Shown: positions 1 to 7,883 of the stretch, in pieces | How positions within the stretch are numbered: position 1 is the first letter of the stretch | Layout of the letters: the number at the start of each line of letters is the position of its first letter | Assembly (NCBI GenBank): GCA_050173895.1 | Contig: JBFXKJ010000087.1 | Span: forward strand, 1-13,622 | Reading direction: 5' to 3' | DNA length: 13,622 bases | From: JBCFBK01 sp050173895 | Lineage (GTDB): Bacteria > Bacteroidota > Bacteroidia > Bacteroidales > Prolixibacteraceae | Notes under the pieces: generated by a model | The model's database searches: none | What the model was told of the DNA's origin: nothing | What the model saw: only the letters and a program-made list of their open reading frames with translations | Position numbers and translations under genes: made by a program

Positions 1-1
1 A

Positions 2-1135
2 TTTAAATCTGTCCCCTGGGCGCAGAAAAAGTATACTTTAGGCGCCCTGCTGGAGAAGAACAGGGAGAAGCTTCCTTTGGAAAAAGCAAAAATGGTCATC
101 ATCGGTGTGGAGGAGGACCGGAATGCCGTTGTGAAAGGTGCGGCCGAGTCGCCCGACAGGATCAGGCAGCATCTTTACAGTCTAAACAGGATCGCTCCCC
201 GGTTCCGCATTCTCGATTTGGGGAATATCCGGTGCGGGGTTACCGCCAATGACACCTATTTTGCGCTGAAAGATGTTTGCCGCGGATTGATTGATCAGGA
301 CATCACCGTGGTCGTGCTCGGCGGCAGCCAGGACCTGACTTTCGGCATGACCCGTGCCTTTGACGACAGGCTTTACAGTCTTGTCAATATTGATCCTCTC
401 CTGGATTACCATAAAGGGGACCGGAATATCGATTCTGAAAACTATCTGAACCTGATCCTCCGCAAGCCGTCCACTTTATATTCACAGGTCACACTTGGGT
501 ATCAGAACTATTTTGTCGACAGTCAGGAATTGCAGTATACCTCGGAAGCCAATGCAGAAACCCGGCGCCTGGGTCAGCTGCGCTACGATATGCAGAGTAT
601 AGAGCCGTACATGCGGGAGGCTGATGTGGTCAGTTTCGATCTTAACTCGGTGAGGCTGGTGGAAGCCCCGGGACAGTACTTTGCATCACCCAACGGGTTT
701 TATGCGGAAGAGGCTTGTCAGGTAGCCCACTATGCGGGGATCGGCGATCATGTCCGGCTTGCCGGATTCTTTAACCTGATACCCCGGCTGGACACCGGCG
801 AGTTGAGCTGTAAGCTGATGGCGCAGGTGGTCTGGCACTTTATCGAAGGTTTCTTTTGCCGGGTGGCTGAGGATCCGGATCACAATATCAGGGACTTCAG
901 CGAATTTATCATTGAAATGGAAGACCTTGAAATGCAGATCATTTTCTATCAGAGCAAGAAAACCGGCCGCTGGTGGATGAAGATCTTTAATGAATACAAC
1001 GACACGGACCGCCTTGTCCCCTGCACGCAGGAAGATTATGACATGGCAGCCCGTTATGAGGTTCCTGACCGTTGGTGGAGGCATGTGAGGCGTTTGAGCG
1101 ACAGCCGCCGCGATTCCCGAACACAGTCCCGGTAA
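2..1135 (+). CDS. Arginase/formimidoylglutamase-family protein, 5'-truncated by the window edge, metal site degraded
   Basis: The reading frame is open from base 2 with no stop, so the gene starts outside the window; 377 residues are visible. A TTG at 77 is in frame but is unlikely to be the start, because the residues before it (SVPWAQKKYTLG) continue the protein plausibly. The ureohydrolase fold is recognisable: an N-terminal strand MVIIGVEEDRNAV, then GGSQDLTFG (around 107), NIDPLLD (around 129) and SFDLNSVRLVEAPG (around 211). In active arginases these are GGxH, DAHxD and SxDxDxxD. Here the first His is Gln110, the second His is Leu133 and the second Asp of the last motif is Asn215, so half of the manganese ligands are gone. 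A C-terminal tail of roughly 90 residues ends in EVPDRWWR, which I recall from Bacteroidota homologues. Databases usually call these formimidoylglutamase, but hydrolase activity is doubtful. I recall relatives near topA and gliding/type IX secretion genes; nothing here tests that. Confidence 0.85.
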   Translation, partial: FKSVPWAQKKYTLGALLEKNREKLPLEKAKMVIIGVEEDRNAVVKGAAESPDRIRQHLYSLNRIAPRFRILDLGNIRCGVTANDTYFALKDVCRGLIDQDITVVVLGGSQDLTFGMTRAFDDRLYSLVNIDPLLDYHKGDRNIDSENYLNLILRKPSTLYSQVTLGYQNYFVDSQELQYTSEANAETRRLGQLRYDMQSIEPYMREADVVSFDLNSVRLVEAPGQYFASPNGFYAEEACQVAHYAGIGDHVRLAGFFNLIPRLDTGELSCKLMAQVVWHFIEGFFCRVAEDPDHNIRDFSEFIIEMEDLEMQIIFYQSKKTGRWWMKIFNEYNDTDRLVPCTQEDYDMAARYEVPDRWWRHVRRLSDSRRDSRTQSR

Positions 1136-1153
1136 TTACGCCGGTTCAATCTG

Positions 1154-1279
1154 CTAATAACGAAGAATGGCATTGAGCGGTGTCAGACTGTCGGGCAGAT
1201 TGGGAACGTAAATGGAAACGCAGTACCTGCTCTGTTCGCTTGCAAGTTCATTGAACTTTTCTCTTTCTATCATCGCCAT
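1154..1279 (-). pseudogene. Probable remnant of a baeRF-family gene (41 codons, N- and C-terminal ends joined)
   Basis: A short minus-strand frame runs from ATG at 1279 to TAG at 1154. Its first 26 residues, including REKFNELASEQSRYCVSIYV, look like the start of bacterial archaeo-eukaryotic release factor (baeRF) proteins, which typically begin with a helix followed by C(V/I)S(I/L)YxPT. Just after that Pro the similarity breaks off and the frame finishes with LTPLNAILRY, which resembles the last residues of the same family (small residues, then ILRY or IFRY). The simplest reading is an in-frame internal deletion that removed some hundreds of codons and left both ends. It converges on the arginase-family gene, with 18 bp between the stop codons. 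No consensus promoter was found upstream. It could instead be a small unrelated gene or a chance frame; the call rests on remembered family motifs only. Confidence 0.4.
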
Positions 1280-1560
1280 ATCCAAAGAATTAATTGTGAA
1301 TTTTCAAGTACCCTCAACATCCGTACCTAATAGGAATCAGATGACATTTAATCTTCTTTTTATCAGATAGATGCTTGCTTTTATGACCAGGATTTTGCCG
1401 ATTCTTTCCTGTGATTATTTTCCACAGAGAATGCGGGCTGGGCAGAATAGATAGAGGTATTATGAATTTCTCTCGCCGGGAAGTCTTTTTTGCTTTCCCT
1501 GGAAAAGGTATTTTTCAGTTCCCGAAGAGCGGGGAGCTGGTATTTAAGATGAAACAGCCA
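1280..1560. other. Non-coding stretch, no assignable gene
   Basis: This stretch lies between the baeRF-like remnant and the terminator of the susCD operon. Both strands were read. The plus-strand open frame starting at 1411 runs on into the complement of the SusD gene and has no recognisable domain, so it is not called. The minus-strand frames are short and interrupted. The DNA is AT-richer than the neighbouring genes and may be decayed coding sequence, but no family is recognisable. Confidence 0.5.
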
Positions 1561-1562
1561 TA

Positions 1563-1599
1563 TAAAAAACGCCCCGGAATGTTTACCGGGAACGTTTTT
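1563..1599 (-). terminator. Rho-independent terminator of the susCD operon, possibly bidirectional
   Basis: The hairpin lies about 20 bases past the SusD stop. On the minus strand it reads AACG, one unpaired T, TCCCGG, an 8-base loop, then CCGGGG CGTT (one T-G wobble in the stem), followed directly by a T run (plus-strand A tract at 1563-1569). On the plus strand the same stem is followed by TTTTT (1595-1599), so it could also stop transcription coming from the arginase-family gene. Confidence 0.8.
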
Positions 1600-1614
1600 G
1601 GCCTTAGATTAAGT

Positions 1615-3249
1615 TTATTCCCCGTATGCGCTGTTGTTTTGTTTTTCCAGTTCCGGAATTGCCCAGTAATACTTCGAATAGGGCGGCGTAACAGGAGAAA
1701 ACTTCGACGGATCGCGGTCGCCGATGCCAATAGGTTTACGCATGGCGATCAGATAAAGGATCCGGTCGGCATGCTCGCCGGCCAGTTCTTTGATCCGTTC
1801 ATTCTCAATATCCGATTCGGTGATCAGAGCCGAAGAGATATTGGCCAGTCCGGCCCGCTGCCTGACCATATTCAGGTCGTCCGCTGCACCAATCTTATTC
1901 CCGTTCATCAGGCGAATGCTGGCGCGGGTCAGGTACATTTCAGCCAGGCGCAGCATGGGGCGGTTTGATCGCCGTCCGCTGGTAATGGCACGGAAATGCT
2001 TGTCCTGCCATACGTGAGGAGTCGTGATGGGTGAATAACGTGTTTCGTAGGTATTCATGTGGTCCCAGTATTCAGTGGGATTGGTTGTTTTGTTCCATGG
2101 ATTTTCCTTATAGGCTTCCAGCCGGATGAACGTCTGGGTGTACCTTTTGTCGCCGGCTGCCTGCGGCCCGACCGAATAGTCGGCATTCATCCAGCCGATC
2201 TGCTGCAGCGAATGGTACGACAGCGTAAAGCACGCCCACGCACAGTGATTCCATCTTGTGCCGCGGCCTCCGTTTGCCGTATAGTTGTTTTTGGAAAAGA
2301 TCGTCGGATTACGGTCAAACTTGGAAGTGGCCGCGTTGAGCGCGATTTCCCAGATAATTTCTCCGCTGTGTCCTTCGCCGGCGATTTTGTCGAAGGCAGC
2401 GATGGGGTCATCATTCAGGTTGTACATCTCACTTCCGATCACATCGTCCAACTGATCTTCGGCCAGCGCATACTCGCCCATGTAGAAGTATATGCGGGCA
2501 AGCATGGCCTGGGCGGCATATTTGTTGACCCGTGAACGCTGACTTAGCTCAGAGGTGACGTAGGTCGTGGGCAGAATGGCGATCGCGTCTTTCAAATCCT
2601 GCACGATCGAAGCATATACTTCTTCGACCGTGGCCAGGCTCGCGTTTTTGATCTCATCGGCCCCGTTCACATAGCTGCGTCTCAATACAAAATGTTTCCC
2701 GGAATTATCGCCGTCGGGATTGTAGGGAGGAGCCCATGTCCGGGCCAGATACCAGTAACAGACCGCCCTTAGGAACAGCAATTCACCTTTATAGCGTTTT
2801 ACTGTTTCCCGGTCGGCGTCGGTCATATTGGAAAACACGTCTTTGCCGGCTGCTTCTGCGTCGTTGATTAGTTGCAGGGGGGCATTGGTTGCTGTCGACA
2901 TTCTATAGAGGTACTGGAAGGCGGTTTCCAACTCTTTTTCCCCGTTCAGGGCAGTACTTTCCCAAAGACGGTTATAGTACTCGTAGTAATAGCTGGCACC
3001 CGTGATACCATTCAGGTACTGGCAAATATCGGATTCGGCGATGCCTCTTAAACCCAATGCTCCGACCGGAGCGCCCCAGGCATTTCCCATCAGCATCAGA
3101 TACGGTTGTCTTACGGCCAGCTCAAGTTCTTCGACGGTTGTCCAGGGGTACTGGTTGGGGCGGTCGAGCTCGAAAAAGTTGTCGTTGTCGCACGAAAAAC
3201 CTGTGAACAACAGGATCAAGGCGATTAGTGGCTGATATATTTTTTTCAT
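1615..3249 (-). CDS. SusD/RagB-family outer-membrane lipoprotein
   Basis: This is the surface-exposed ligand-binding lipoprotein that caps its SusC partner and delivers substrate to it. The protein has 544 residues, typical for the family. It begins with a lipoprotein signal (MKKIYQ, hydrophobic core, then TGFSC) with the acylated Cys at position 20 followed by Asp-Asn. Family features include an early helix pair around 40-110, the helix with GELLFLRAVCYWYLAR at 155-170, a TPR-like segment around 241-270 (YAAQAMLARIYFYMGEYALA) and, near the C terminus, LRLAEMYLTRAS followed by LNMVRQRAGL, the classical SusD helix pattern. The ATG at 3249 is 12 bases after the SusC stop, so the two are co-transcribed and probably translationally coupled. 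The C terminus (PELEKQNNSAYGE) is less canonical than the usual NPNLxQNPGY. Substrate cannot be inferred because no degradative enzyme lies beside it. Confidence 0.95.
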   Translation of the reverse strand: MKKIYQPLIALILLFTGFSCDNDNFFELDRPNQYPWTTVEELELAVRQPYLMLMGNAWGAPVGALGLRGIAESDICQYLNGITGASYYYEYYNRLWESTALNGEKELETAFQYLYRMSTATNAPLQLINDAEAAGKDVFSNMTDADRETVKRYKGELLFLRAVCYWYLARTWAPPYNPDGDNSGKHFVLRRSYVNGADEIKNASLATVEEVYASIVQDLKDAIAILPTTYVTSELSQRSRVNKYAAQAMLARIYFYMGEYALAEDQLDDVIGSEMYNLNDDPIAAFDKIAGEGHSGEIIWEIALNAATSKFDRNPTIFSKNNYTANGGRGTRWNHCAWACFTLSYHSLQQIGWMNADYSVGPQAAGDKRYTQTFIRLEAYKENPWNKTTNPTEYWDHMNTYETRYSPITTPHVWQDKHFRAITSGRRSNRPMLRLAEMYLTRASIRLMNGNKIGAADDLNMVRQRAGLANISSALITESDIENERIKELAGEHADRILYLIAMRKPIGIGDRDPSKFSPVTPPYSKYYWAIPELEKQNNSAYGE

Positions 3250-3261
3250 TTTTCAACAATT

Positions 3262-6200
3262 TTAAAAGTTAAGATTCAGACCAAACATGAACACGCGCGA
3301 CGAAGGCATTGACTGGAACGATGAATAGCTGCCGCCGCTTTCCTGGTCAATTTCCAGTTCAGGATCGTAGCCCGAAAATTTTGTGAACGACATCAGGTTG
3401 TTTGCCGATAGATATAAGCGCACCTGGTTCAGTTTGATTCTCTTCACAAACAGATCGGGAAGTGTATATCCCAGGGTCACATTCCGGAGTTTGAGATAAT
3501 CCCCTTTTTCAAGGTATTGCGAAGAGGGGGTATTGTTGTCGGAACCATAGCTTACCCCGGTTATAGTGGGATTTCCGTCGTTATCGTAATAATAAATGTT
3601 GCCGGCTACGATCTGCGGCCAATAGGTTTGATCGCCGGGTTTCGTCCAGCTTTCGGTCAGCAGCTTTTCATTGGCAACCAGCATGCCCGCGTTGGGTGTC
3701 ATCGAGCTTTGAAGAAGACGGTTGTATGTGTAGTTGCCCATAACAAACGACCAGACCATTCCAAAATCGAAGTTCTTCCAGCTCATGTTTGTATTGAATC
3801 CCCCTAACAGGTTGGGCAGGGCCGATTTCCCCTTCAGCATCATCCGGTTGTCGCTCATGTTTTCGTTGGTTGCCGGAATGATGTTGCCGGTATGACGGGT
3901 TGTTCCGTCTTCAAGCGTTTCCACTTCATAGATCAGCGGGATCCCTTTTTCAGCGTCAACGCCGGCATATTCGGCCAGATAATAGGTACCCCATTCAAGG
4001 CCCTTCTTGGTGATGGTGCGGATAATCCCTGCTTCACCTTCCTGAAACATTCCGACATGGTTGGCATCGGATTCCGGATCCAGGGCAAGCACCTCATTCT
4101 TATTGGTCGAAATATTGAAGCCTGCCGACCATCTCAGGTCTTTCTTATTGATGATCAGTGCATCCATGTTGAATTCAAGACCGTCGTTGCGCATGTCGCC
4201 GATATTCTGCCAGCAGGAGTTGCCACCGAAAATCCCTGCCGAAGGAGGTAATGTCACAGCAAGCAACATGTCGGAAACTTTTTGCTGATAATAAGCGATC
4301 GATCCGTTGATTCGGTTGTCAAAAAGTCCATAGTCGATCCCTGCATCCAGCGAGTTGGTCGTTTCCCATTTAATATCCGAGTTGCCGATACTTTGCAGAT
4401 AGGTATTGTTTAAACCTTCCAATGTATTGGAGCCGCTGTTGATATACCACAAATCGGCGGTAATACCGCTGGGAATGTTGGTATTCCCGGTTTGTCCGTA
4501 ACTGCCCCTGAGCTTTAAAAGGCTTATTGGCTTCAGGTTGAAGAATGCCTCGTCTGAGATGATCCAGCCCAGCGAGCCGGAAACAAATGTGGCCCAGCGG
4601 TTATCTTTGGTGAATTTGGAGATCCCGTCGCGACGGATACTTCCTCCCAACAGGTAGCGGTCCAGCAGCTTATAGTTGGCGCGGCCGAAGAAGCCCCGTA
4701 AGTATGATTCACCCGAAATGCTGCTACTCCCACTTAGGGTATTCGGCGTCCCCACTTCGGGGAATACACCTACCAGTCCTTCTCCCTTCATGGTCATCGA
4801 ATGGCTTTTCTGACGTGTATTTTCAATACCGGCCACGATATTCAGTGCGTGGTCATCATTGATGGGCACGTCATAATTAAAGTAAGCATTATAGTTCAGG
4901 GTCGATATTTCGTATTTGGTTTCCTGTGCAACAGCCCCGTTCACCAGTAAGGCGTCGCTTCTCCAGGAACGGGCACGGTTGGCGACATAGTTGAGTCCAA
5001 GTTCGCCTTTTAATGAAAGCCCCTCAACAGGCATATGCCAGGTGCCGTTCAGTCCGGAGAGAACGTTCATCGTTTTCAGGTTCGACTGGGCATTGACCGG
5101 ATCGATGCTTGCAAGGGCATTCACAGCAGCCCGGGAGTTCCAGTATCCGTTAAAGCCTGCTTCATCATAGACTTTCATCCAGGGAAGCGAATTGGAGTTC
5201 ACCTGAGCCCATCCGCCGGCTCCGGCCTTTCCGTCACTCGATTTTAACCGGTCATTGTCGGTGTAGGATGCAAACATCCGGTATCCGAGATCGAAGCAGT
5301 CGAGAAGCTTATAGTTCAGGTTGATATTGGCCGAGTAATTTTCCAGGCTATTAAACTTCAAATTTCCTTCATCCTTTCTGTATTTCAGCGAGAGGAAGGA
5401 ATTTCCTTTTTCAGAACCCTGGCTGACTGCGACATTGGCTTCATAGAATGAACCGGTGCGTGAGATCACGTCAGCCCAGTTTGTGTTTGTTTTTAGCGCC
5501 TCTTCCTGAGTCATCATCTCGGTCGCGCCATCCAGCTGCCTGATTGTATTTTCGATGCTGTATGCGGAGGCCCGGCTGTTTTGGTAGGCCTTGTCCATAA
5601 TGGCGATATAATCGACGTTATTCGCGTATCCGATATCCGATTTGGTCCAGTTGGTAATACCGGTTTTAATGTCGACATCCACCCTGGTCTGACCTGCCTT
5701 TCCTGATTTGGTCGTGACCAGGATTACCCCGTTTGAACCACGTGATCCGTATATGGAAGTCGCTGCCGCATCTTTCAGAACATGGATCGATTCAATGTCG
5801 TTTGGGTTGAGCATGGCGAGAATACTTTGGCTCGTTTCTCCGTCATAGCTTTTGTCCATTGGGGAACTCTGGACGGGTATTCCGTCTACGATCCAAAGAG
5901 GATCGGTCCCCGAGGAAATCGACCGGACACCGCGCACTTTGATCTGTTGGGGAGCTCCCGGGATACCTGCACCGGAATTGACCTGGACGCCTGCTGCCAT
6001 CCCCTGGAGAGTCGCTTCGATCGTTGCCGGAGCAGTCTTTTGAATGTCGTCGGTCGATAAAGAAGCAACAGACCCGATCACATCCCTTTTTTTCTGTGTA
6101 CCGTACCCTACAGCCACTACCTCTTCAATTCCGATTGCGTCTGCCTCCATGCTTAAATTAAACACCGATTGTGTGCCAACCGGACGTTCAATTGTTTTCA

Positions 6201-6753
6201 TCCCGATAAAGGAGAAGACCAGGATCTGGTCGGAAGAGACATCGGAGAGGTTGAATTTTCCGTCAGTATCAGTGATTGTTCCTTTTGAAGTTTCTTTTAC
6301 AACAATAGTAACGCCTGGTAGCGGCTGCCCGTTCTCGTCCGAAATTTTTCCCGAGATGCCACGGGTCTGTGCGCTTTTCCCTGCAATACCGGAGGGGGTA
6401 ATAATAACAAGGTTTTTGTCGGTGATGACGTATTTTACCTGGGCTTCGTTGAAAATCTCGTTCAGGATTGCGTCGACACTCCCCTTGTCAATATTAATGC
6501 TGATTTTTTTATCCAGATCCAGCCGTTCATCCTGGAGCAGGAACTTAAACTTACTTTGTTCTTCGATTTGCTTCAGCGCTTCACGGACAGTTACGTTCGT
6601 GAGGTTCAGCGACAGTTTTGTCTGCTGGGAATACACGTTTGCCGAGACATGAACGGCCAGCAAAAGCACCAGAATAAAGGTTAGTCTCATAATTCGACAC
6701 ATTTTTTTTAAATGAGGATCGGATACGATCCACCCATACCACTTTTTTTTCAT
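3262..6753 (-). CDS. SusC/RagA-family TonB-dependent outer-membrane transporter with N-terminal STN signalling domain
   Basis: This protein carries out energy-dependent import across the outer membrane through a 22-strand barrel, powered by TonB. It has 1163 residues. A signal peptide (hydrophobic core 24-36, cleavage probably near VYS/QQ at 42-43) is followed by an STN domain at about 46-118 (LSLNLTNVTVREALKQIEEQ), a carboxypeptidase-regulatory-like repeat at about 131-205 (GKISDENGQPLPGVTIVVK), the junction EEVVAVGYGTQKK at 210-222, then the plug with PLWIVDGIPV at 285-294 and the SusC signature VLKDAAATSIYGSRGSNGVI, and the barrel ending in LNLNF with the terminal aromatic residue. The STN domain marks a transducer that contacts a FecR-type anti-sigma factor in the periplasm, matching the two genes upstream. 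The ATG at 6753 gives a long positively charged lead (MKKKWYGW), usual in FecR-linked SusC proteins; Met18 or Met22 are possible alternatives. Confidence 0.96.
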   Translation of the reverse strand: MKKKWYGWIVSDPHLKKMCRIMRLTFILVLLLAVHVSANVYSQQTKLSLNLTNVTVREALKQIEEQSKFKFLLQDERLDLDKKISINIDKGSVDAILNEIFNEAQVKYVITDKNLVIITPSGIAGKSAQTRGISGKISDENGQPLPGVTIVVKETSKGTITDTDGKFNLSDVSSDQILVFSFIGMKTIERPVGTQSVFNLSMEADAIGIEEVVAVGYGTQKKRDVIGSVASLSTDDIQKTAPATIEATLQGMAAGVQVNSGAGIPGAPQQIKVRGVRSISSGTDPLWIVDGIPVQSSPMDKSYDGETSQSILAMLNPNDIESIHVLKDAAATSIYGSRGSNGVILVTTKSGKAGQTRVDVDIKTGITNWTKSDIGYANNVDYIAIMDKAYQNSRASAYSIENTIRQLDGATEMMTQEEALKTNTNWADVISRTGSFYEANVAVSQGSEKGNSFLSLKYRKDEGNLKFNSLENYSANINLNYKLLDCFDLGYRMFASYTDNDRLKSSDGKAGAGGWAQVNSNSLPWMKVYDEAGFNGYWNSRAAVNALASIDPVNAQSNLKTMNVLSGLNGTWHMPVEGLSLKGELGLNYVANRARSWRSDALLVNGAVAQETKYEISTLNYNAYFNYDVPINDDHALNIVAGIENTRQKSHSMTMKGEGLVGVFPEVGTPNTLSGSSSISGESYLRGFFGRANYKLLDRYLLGGSIRRDGISKFTKDNRWATFVSGSLGWIISDEAFFNLKPISLLKLRGSYGQTGNTNIPSGITADLWYINSGSNTLEGLNNTYLQSIGNSDIKWETTNSLDAGIDYGLFDNRINGSIAYYQQKVSDMLLAVTLPPSAGIFGGNSCWQNIGDMRNDGLEFNMDALIINKKDLRWSAGFNISTNKNEVLALDPESDANHVGMFQEGEAGIIRTITKKGLEWGTYYLAEYAGVDAEKGIPLIYEVETLEDGTTRHTGNIIPATNENMSDNRMMLKGKSALPNLLGGFNTNMSWKNFDFGMVWSFVMGNYTYNRLLQSSMTPNAGMLVANEKLLTESWTKPGDQTYWPQIVAGNIYYYDNDGNPTITGVSYGSDNNTPSSQYLEKGDYLKLRNVTLGYTLPDLFVKRIKLNQVRLYLSANNLMSFTKFSGYDPELEIDQESGGSYSSFQSMPSSRVFMFGLNLNF

Positions 6754-6782
6754 AGTTTTGTGTTACTTAAGTTTATAATGAT

Positions 6783-6800
6783 CTAATGCGGATACATTAG
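6783..6800. promoter_or_regulatory. Inverted repeat upstream of the SusC gene, possible operator
   Basis: CTAATG, a 6-base spacer, then CATTAG form a perfect 6-bp inverted repeat centred about 38 bases upstream of the SusC start. The position suits a regulator site or a 5'-leader hairpin. There is no consensus housekeeping -7 box between this point and the SusC ATG, so transcription may come from a sigma-factor-specific promoter or from read-through. Function is inferred from symmetry and position alone. Confidence 0.3.
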
Positions 6801-6813
6801 GTTAAACTTGTTC

Positions 6814-6839
6814 CCGCCGGATGTTCCACCATCCGGCGG
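6814..6839 (-). terminator. Strong hairpin between the FecR and SusC genes, possible terminator or attenuator
   Basis: A perfect 10-bp stem (CCGCCGGATG with CATCCGGCGG) closes a 6-base loop, beginning 7 bases past the FecR stop. On the minus strand the hairpin is followed by GAACAAGTTTAACC, not by a clear T run, so it is an imperfect intrinsic terminator. It could separate sigma/anti-sigma transcription from the abundant susCD message, or stabilise the processed 3' end of the fecR transcript. Confidence 0.5.
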
Positions 6840-6846
6840 TGTTGTT

Positions 6847-7815
6847 TTATCTTATTTCATAGCGATTCCCCTTCTTTGTATAGGTCAAATCGCTTGCAAT
6901 TGAAATGGCATTCAGTATTTCTTCGATGTTTTCATCTGTAAAAATTCCTGTATAATGGACCTTATCTGCAAGTTCTTTCGGGATGAACATGATCTCCACA
7001 TTATACTTTCGCTCCAGCTTGGTGGCAAGCGCCCCTAAGGATTCAGCATGCAGGTACATTTCATTTTGCCGCCAGGAGGAGTATTCCCGGGGGTTGACAC
7101 TGCTTATTTCAATCTCCTTCGTTTTCCTGTCATATACGACGAGTTGTCCCGGTTCTACCTGCAGGTCTTTTTGTGCAGCACCGCGGATTGAAATCTTTCC
7201 CGATTCCAGACAGGTATAGATCGAACGGTCGTCGGGATAATCCGACACATTAAAGCATGTGCCGTGTACCTGTATTTCAAATTCGCCTACATTGACAATG
7301 AAGGGCTCGTCACGGTGGGCAACATCAAAGAAAGCTTCGCCTGTTAATGTGATCTCCCTGGTCCGTTTTCCGAAACCGGCGGGATAACTGATAACGGATT
7401 TTGAGTTGAGCCAAACCCTGGTGCTGTCGGGAAGTACCACTAATGAGCGGTTTCCCTGTTCTGTGCGGACAACAATCGATGACGCCGGAGAGATTTTATT
7501 GAAAAGGCTGCCGTAGATTGAAAACAGCCCGGTCATCAGAAGGATTCCGGCTGCGGCGCTTATCAGCGAGATGATGAGATATTTTTTCCGCATCCGGTCT
7601 TTCTCTTTTATTCTTTGGAGAAGCATGGCGAAACCCTTTTGCGGATCAGCCTGCCGGTAATTTTTTACATGGGCAGATTCGTTCCAGATCTTTTTGAATT
7701 GTTCAAAGGCGATCCGGTTTTCATCCTGTTTCATTAAGGCACTGAAAACATCCTGTTCGGCAGGGGCGGCTGTACCCGATAAAATGGCAATGTATAATTC
7801 TTCTTTTTCCCTCAT
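6847..7815 (-). CDS. FecR-family anti-sigma factor
   Basis: This is an inner-membrane regulator that holds the ECF sigma factor until the SusC STN domain signals through the periplasm. The ATG at 7815 gives 322 residues; an in-frame TTG at 7854 would add 13 (RELSSGTEAKRQ after the start) and seems less likely. The cytoplasmic part (1-77) has the N-terminal helix pattern that binds sigma (REKEELYIAILSGTAAPAEQ, then FEQFKKIWNESAHV). A single membrane segment follows at about 79-101 (YLIISLISAAAGILLMTGLF). The periplasmic FecR domain spans about 115-210 with LPDSTRVWLNSKSVISYPAGF and LTGEAFFDVAH, and the C-terminal DUF4974 domain about 250-320 with MYLHAESLGALATKLERKY and YTGIFTDENIEEIL. The gene follows the sigma factor with 68 bases between and precedes susC, the usual order. 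Confidence 0.94.
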   Translation of the reverse strand: MREKEELYIAILSGTAAPAEQDVFSALMKQDENRIAFEQFKKIWNESAHVKNYRQADPQKGFAMLLQRIKEKDRMRKKYLIISLISAAAGILLMTGLFSIYGSLFNKISPASSIVVRTEQGNRSLVVLPDSTRVWLNSKSVISYPAGFGKRTREITLTGEAFFDVAHRDEPFIVNVGEFEIQVHGTCFNVSDYPDDRSIYTCLESGKISIRGAAQKDLQVEPGQLVVYDRKTKEIEISSVNPREYSSWRQNEMYLHAESLGALATKLERKYNVEIMFIPKELADKVHYTGIFTDENIEEILNAISIASDLTYTKKGNRYEIR

Positions 7816-7883
7816 CTGGCGTTTCGCTTCTGTACCTGATGACAACTCTCGCAAGGGAAAGTCTTACGTCCGGTGGGAAAAAA

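Noticed and set aside
1147..1202. Inverted repeat CAATCTGC...GCAGATTG downstream of the arginase-family gene
   Set aside because: The arms are only 8 bp with a 40-base loop and no T run, and they fall within and beside the baeRF-like remnant; this is not a credible terminator.
1411..1968. 185-codon plus-strand open frame
   Set aside because: Its second half is the complement of the SusD gene, it has no recognisable domain or signal, and it crosses the operon terminator.
7816..7854. TTG-initiated extension of the FecR protein
   Set aside because: The added residues are unlike the family N terminus; the ATG at 7815 gives the usual MREKEELYIAILSG start.
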